Below are positions 60,970-64,000 of a stretch of 64,000 nucleotides of DNA, piece by piece. How positions within the stretch are numbered: position 1 is the first letter of the stretch; each line of letters opens with the position of its first letter. The notes beneath the pieces were generated by a model. The model was given only the letters and a program-made list of their open reading frames with translations. It did no database searches and was not told where the DNA came from. The DNA comes from Acinetobacter sp. ANC 3832 (lineage in GTDB: Bacteria > Pseudomonadota > Gammaproteobacteria > Pseudomonadales > Moraxellaceae), in contig NZ_NEGJ01000001.1 in the NCBI RefSeq assembly GCF_002135415.1, positions 124,001 through 188,000 on the forward strand, given 5' to 3'. The position numbers and the translations under genes are program-made.

Positions 60970-62073
60970 ATGAAAGTTATGCAACTCCTTCCTGAACTAA
61001 ATAGTGGTGGTGTTGAACGTGGTACTTTAGAAATTGCCAAAGCTTTAATTGCCGATGGTCACGAATCTATTGTTGTATCAAATGGGGGGCGTTTAGTCCC
61101 TGAGTTAGAGGCTGAAGGTACAACACATTTAAGCTTAGCCATTCATAAAAAATCTTTATCAAGTCTTTGGCAAATTCGCCCTTTACGTAAACTGATTGAG
61201 CAACATCAACCTGATATCGTACATGTGCGTTCACGCGTTCCTGCTTGGCTGACCCATTTTGCTTTAAAAGGTATTCGAACAGATCAGCGTCCGCATCTGA
61301 TCAGTACCGTACATGGTTTTTATTCAATTAATCGTTATAGTGCGATTATGACCCAAGCAGAAAAAGTCATTGCCGTATCAAATAGCGTTGTGAAATATAT
61401 TACTGACCATTATAAAAATTGCCCGCCTGAAGATATTGTTCGTATCTATCGTGGAATTGATTCAAAAGCCTTTCCACATGGTTATCAACCCTCTGCTCAG
61501 TGGATTAATCAAACTTTTGTTGATTTCCCTCAACTTGAAAATAAATTTTTAATTTGCTTACCAGGTCGTATTACACGCTTAAAAGGTCATGAAACACTCA
61601 TTGAATTAATTGAACAATTACAGCATCAATATCCAAATGTGCATGCCGTTGTTGTTGGTGGTGCTGATCAGAAAAAAGCAGCGTATCTAGATGAGTTAGA
61701 AAAGACCATTCAATCTAAAAGTTTAAGAGAAAAAATCACCTTTGTTGGACACCGTTCAGATATTCGTGAATGGCTCGCTTTTAGTGATATTGTTCTTTCG
61801 CTATCCAATCAAGCAGAGACATTTGGGCGCACCGCATTAGAAGCTTTATCTGTGGGTACACCTGTAATTGGATGGAATCGAGGTGGTGTGGCAGAAATTT
61901 TATCTCATCTCTATCCACAAGGTTTGATTGATGTTGATGACAAAACTATCCTATTAAGCGTCATCAAACAGCATATTGAAACGCCTCAATCTGTTACTCC
62001 TGTAACGATGTTTAGCTTAAAAGACATGTGTGATCAGACCCTTGCCTTATATAAACAAGTTACCAAGCTTTAA
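60970..62073 (+). CDS. GT4-family glycosyltransferase, probable LOS core
   Basis: A 367-residue GT-B enzyme. The N-terminal MKVMQLLPELNSGGVERGTL and the C-terminal LICLPGRITRLKGHETLIEL and SNQAETFGRTALEALSVGTP (EX7E) are typical of GT4. An AAGGAACTCTCTT ribosome-binding region precedes the ATG. Location after an LpxL-type gene suggests a lipooligosaccharide core sugar transferase. Sugar donor and linkage are unknown. Confidence 0.88.
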   Translation: MKVMQLLPELNSGGVERGTLEIAKALIADGHESIVVSNGGRLVPELEAEGTTHLSLAIHKKSLSSLWQIRPLRKLIEQHQPDIVHVRSRVPAWLTHFALKGIRTDQRPHLISTVHGFYSINRYSAIMTQAEKVIAVSNSVVKYITDHYKNCPPEDIVRIYRGIDSKAFPHGYQPSAQWINQTFVDFPQLENKFLICLPGRITRLKGHETLIELIEQLQHQYPNVHAVVVGGADQKKAAYLDELEKTIQSKSLREKITFVGHRSDIREWLAFSDIVLSLSNQAETFGRTALEALSVGTPVIGWNRGGVAEILSHLYPQGLIDVDDKTILLSVIKQHIETPQSVTPVTMFSLKDMCDQTLALYKQVTKL

Positions 62074-62171
62074 CCTTACAAAATTCAATTTTTCTTTAAA
62101 CCGAAGAAATTATACTGAGATGCTGGACTAAATTTTAGTTGAGCATTTTCTGTTAATTTTTGAGGCTTTGA

Positions 62172-62738
62172 ATGAATATAATGAATAAGCTATTTTTAGT
62201 GCCTTTGGCGACTCTTATTTTAACAACAACCGCTTGTAGCGATAAGAAAAATACGTCTACGAACTCAGCAAAAACAACTGAGACGACAACAAACAATACT
62301 GCACAAGGCAACTGGAAAGCGAAAGCCAATGAACTGTCTTCTGCAAATGCAACTGACATTAAGGCTGATTTGATCCAATTAAATCTGATCATCAATCATT
62401 CAAATACAAAAGCGATAGAATTAAGAGATGAAGCTTCTAAAGCAAAAAATGCACCTGATAAAATCAAACAAATCTTAGTAAAAAGTCATGACACTCAAGC
62501 TGAAGTTCAACAGCAAATGATGGGGCTGAATTTAAAAAGCCAAGAAGTTCAAAACATTCGTACGCAGATGATTGATAATTTAATGACAGCGAATAAATTA
62601 TTTGATTTATCCATGAAATCAGACTTTAACATGACTGTACCGAATGAAGAGTTTAAGCAATTAACGCAACGCTCTATAGCAATACAACAAAAAATAGCAA
62701 TAGAATTAGATGCATTGAATACGCAATATTCAAAATAA
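62172..62738 (+). CDS. lipoprotein of unknown function
   Basis: A 188-residue protein with a lipoprotein signal (LVPLATLILTTTAC) and a Thr/Asn-rich linker followed by a mostly helical region (AIELRDEASKAKNAPDKIKQ). GAGG six bases before the ATG at 62172 supports this start. No domain was recognised. It may be an envelope-associated helical protein. It stands alone on the plus strand. Confidence 0.7.
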   Translation: MNIMNKLFLVPLATLILTTTACSDKKNTSTNSAKTTETTTNNTAQGNWKAKANELSSANATDIKADLIQLNLIINHSNTKAIELRDEASKAKNAPDKIKQILVKSHDTQAEVQQQMMGLNLKSQEVQNIRTQMIDNLMTANKLFDLSMKSDFNMTVPNEEFKQLTQRSIAIQQKIAIELDALNTQYSK

Positions 62739-63037
62739 TACTCAAGCACAAATGAAAATTCCAAGCGAACCTTATAAAGCTCGCTTGGAATATATGAGAA
62801 GTGAATTTATGTTCAATTACATCAATCAATAACTAAATAAAATTTAGATTAAAAAACTTAATAACAATCAATTTCTCCCTTCTTACTTTATTTCTGTACA
62901 TACTCTTTTTATCAGTAGAACCTTTCAATTTAACCTAAGGTTCGATTCAATATGAAAAGAGTAAAAGTGTTTTAAGTTAAGCAAAAAATTCCTCCTCCAT
63001 GTGAATAAAAAATTCTAATTTCAAATCAAATATCGCA
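62739..63037. other. intergenic region with a 10-bp inverted repeat
   Basis: About 300 bases between the lipoprotein gene and the first DUF2789 gene. TTCCAAGCGA / TCGCTTGGAA (62759-62790) is a perfect 10-bp stem with a 12-base loop. A short T run follows on the minus strand (TTTTCATTT), so it may end the minus-strand DUF2789 transcript or both. Nothing else was recognised. Confidence 0.5.
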
Positions 63038-63295
63038 TTACACTGCTTGTAATTTATAAGCATCTAAATGAAGCTGTTGGTTTAATTCATCAATCCAAAT
63101 CGCCCAATCATCATCTTGTACTAAATGGCTAATTAAAAAGTCGCGCTGTGATCTATTCCAAAACGGCGCATCATGTAGTGATTGTTGTGCTGGTAGTTGA
63201 TGTGTGCGCACATAAAGTTCTATCGCTGCTGGACTGTGTGGAAGCCCCAATTGTGAAAACAATAATTCTAAGGATGGTTTGTTCGTCCTGAGCAT
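63038..63295 (-). CDS. DUF2789 family protein
   Basis: An 85-residue protein with the DUF2789 pattern: LELLFSQLGLPHSPAAIELY, LPAQQSLHDAPFWNRSQRDF and DDWAIWIDELNQQL. Function is unknown. The next gene on the same strand (63442-63693) is a clear paralogue, with about 146 bases between, so this is a tandem pair. Confidence 0.85.
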   Translation of the reverse strand: MLRTNKPSLELLFSQLGLPHSPAAIELYVRTHQLPAQQSLHDAPFWNRSQRDFLISHLVQDDDWAIWIDELNQQLHLDAYKLQAV

Positions 63296-63441
63296 AGCAC
63301 GCTCCTTATAAGTTAATTTGTCATTCTTTATGTAATTAACTTATAAGATATCTTCACGGAAAGATAGCATTAAACACAAATCAGTTGTTTCAATTTGTAT
63401 TTAAATTTCACCCTATATAAATCCGATCTTAAAATAGTTCA

Positions 63442-63693
63442 TTAATGCGAATTCTTTTGTTGATCCTGACTCATTAATTCATTTAAGTTATCAATTACTA
63501 ATGACCAATTATCATCTTTTTGCCAATGGCTACGAAGAAACTCACGTTGTGAATCTGTCCAAAAATTTTCTTCATGCATCATAAGATCTTTTGGTAATTG
63601 ATGAGTTTCAACAAAATGGTCAATTGAAGCATCATCTGAAGCTAGACCCAGTTGATCAAAAAGTAATTTCAGCGTCGGTTGTTCATCAAACAT
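63442..63693 (-). CDS. DUF2789 family protein (paralogue)
   Basis: An 83-residue protein with the same DUF2789 layout: LKLLFDQLGLASDDASIDHF, THQLPKDLMMHEENFWTDSQ and DDNWSLVIDNLNELMSQ. It shares many residues with the downstream copy but is clearly diverged. Function unknown. Confidence 0.85.
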   Translation of the reverse strand: MFDEQPTLKLLFDQLGLASDDASIDHFVETHQLPKDLMMHEENFWTDSQREFLRSHWQKDDNWSLVIDNLNELMSQDQQKNSH

Positions 63694-63804
63694 ATCTTTA
63701 TCCTCATGTTATTTATTGTATTGATTCAAACTATCGTGCTTTGTTAAAAATTTCAGCTAACACTTGGCATCTTCTTGTTATGTTTGTGTGACTTTTTAAA
63801 TGCA

Positions 63805-63835
63805 ATAAAAAAAGCACCCCAAAAGGGGTGCTTTT
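63805..63835 (-). terminator. Rho-independent terminator of mdh
   Basis: AAAAGCACCCC-TTTT-GGGGTGCTTTT on the minus strand, an 11-bp stem, is followed by T residues, 37 bases after the stop of the malate dehydrogenase gene. Confidence 0.92.
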
Positions 63836-63871
63836 CTAAAAACTTAGTCTAAAAAACCAAGCTTTTAAAAA

Positions 63872-64000
63872 TTAGTTGAACAAGTGAGCAACAGCAGCAC
63901 GTTCGCCTTCTAATTCTTCAAGTGTAGCATCCATACGTTCGCGGCTGAATGCATCAATTTCTAAGCCTTCAACACGTGTGTATTGACCATTTGCACAAGT
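63872..64000 (-). CDS. mdh: malate dehydrogenase, C-terminal end, cut by window edge
   Basis: The last 42 codons of a minus-strand frame read [20 protein letters not shown] and end AAVAHLFN. This matches the C-terminus of NAD-dependent malate dehydrogenase of Acinetobacter-like bacteria (VTCENGEYxxVQGLEIDxFSRERM-type, from memory). The rest of the gene lies outside the window. The terminator downstream supports a single-gene unit. Confidence 0.75.
   Translation of the reverse strand, partial: TCANGQYTRVEGLEIDAFSRERMDATLEELEGERAAVAHLFN

Overview
The window is chromosomal DNA from a gammaproteobacterium, almost certainly an Acinetobacter. The base composition is AT-rich throughout. The gene orders iscX-ndk-rlmN-pilF-rodZ-ispG-hisS-yfgM-bamB-der, leuS-lptE-holA and ilvI-ilvH-ilvC, and the urease cluster ureD-A-B-C-E-F-G-ureJ, fit that group. 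Species cannot be settled from sequence alone. No rRNA, tRNA, CRISPR array, complete insertion sequence or prophage was seen.

Layout. (1) 1-3252, minus strand: the promoter-proximal end of a lipid/polyketide-like cluster (ketosynthase-like protein, PlsC-type acyltransferase, two acyl carrier proteins, a COG4648-type membrane protein and an AMP-ligase cut by the window edge), resembling aryl-polyene-type clusters. (2) 3373-13109, minus: housekeeping genes for ribosome assembly (der), outer-membrane assembly (bamB), isoprenoid synthesis (ispG), His-tRNA charging, cell shape (rodZ), type IV pilus assembly (pilF), rRNA methylation (rlmN), ndk and iscX. (3) 13205-15084: a PAP2 phosphatase and a glycosyltransferase. 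(4) 15569-19617: a compact four-gene chaperone-usher fimbrial operon whose chaperone gene carries a one-base frameshift. (5) 20431-24732: a secreted hypothetical protein and the ilvIHC branched-chain amino acid genes. (6) 25308-35018, plus: a DUF4124 protein, leuS, lptE, holA, then macA-macB-tolC-like efflux genes behind a Fur-box-like site. (7) 35166-48851: mixed genes (RRM protein, UvrD-type helicase, glycerate kinase, AhpD-like, HdeD-like, a metalloprotease-like protein, NYN-LOTUS protein, topA, PIN-like protein, slyX, uup). (8) 49133-58208: an NCS1 permease with a near-perfect sigma-54 promoter, then convergent urease genes with a weaker sigma-54-like promoter. The urease operon is interrupted between ureC and ureE by an AT-rich coiled-coil membrane protein gene. 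(9) 58575-64000: a small secreted protein, an acyltransferase, LpxL-type and core-type LOS genes, a lipoprotein, two tandem DUF2789 genes and the 3' end of mdh.

How parts work together. The NCS1 permease and urease look like one nitrogen-scavenging module: uptake of an N-heterocycle or related compound, and release of ammonia from urea, both possibly under NtrC/sigma-54. MacAB with its outer-membrane partner forms a tripartite exporter that may be iron-regulated. The LpxL-type acyltransferase and the GT4 enzyme beside it are likely lipooligosaccharide genes. The most unusual items are the foreign-looking membrane protein in the urease operon, the broken fimbrial chaperone, the zinc-ribbon tail on the NCS1 permease, and the ketosynthase/ACP cluster at the left edge.
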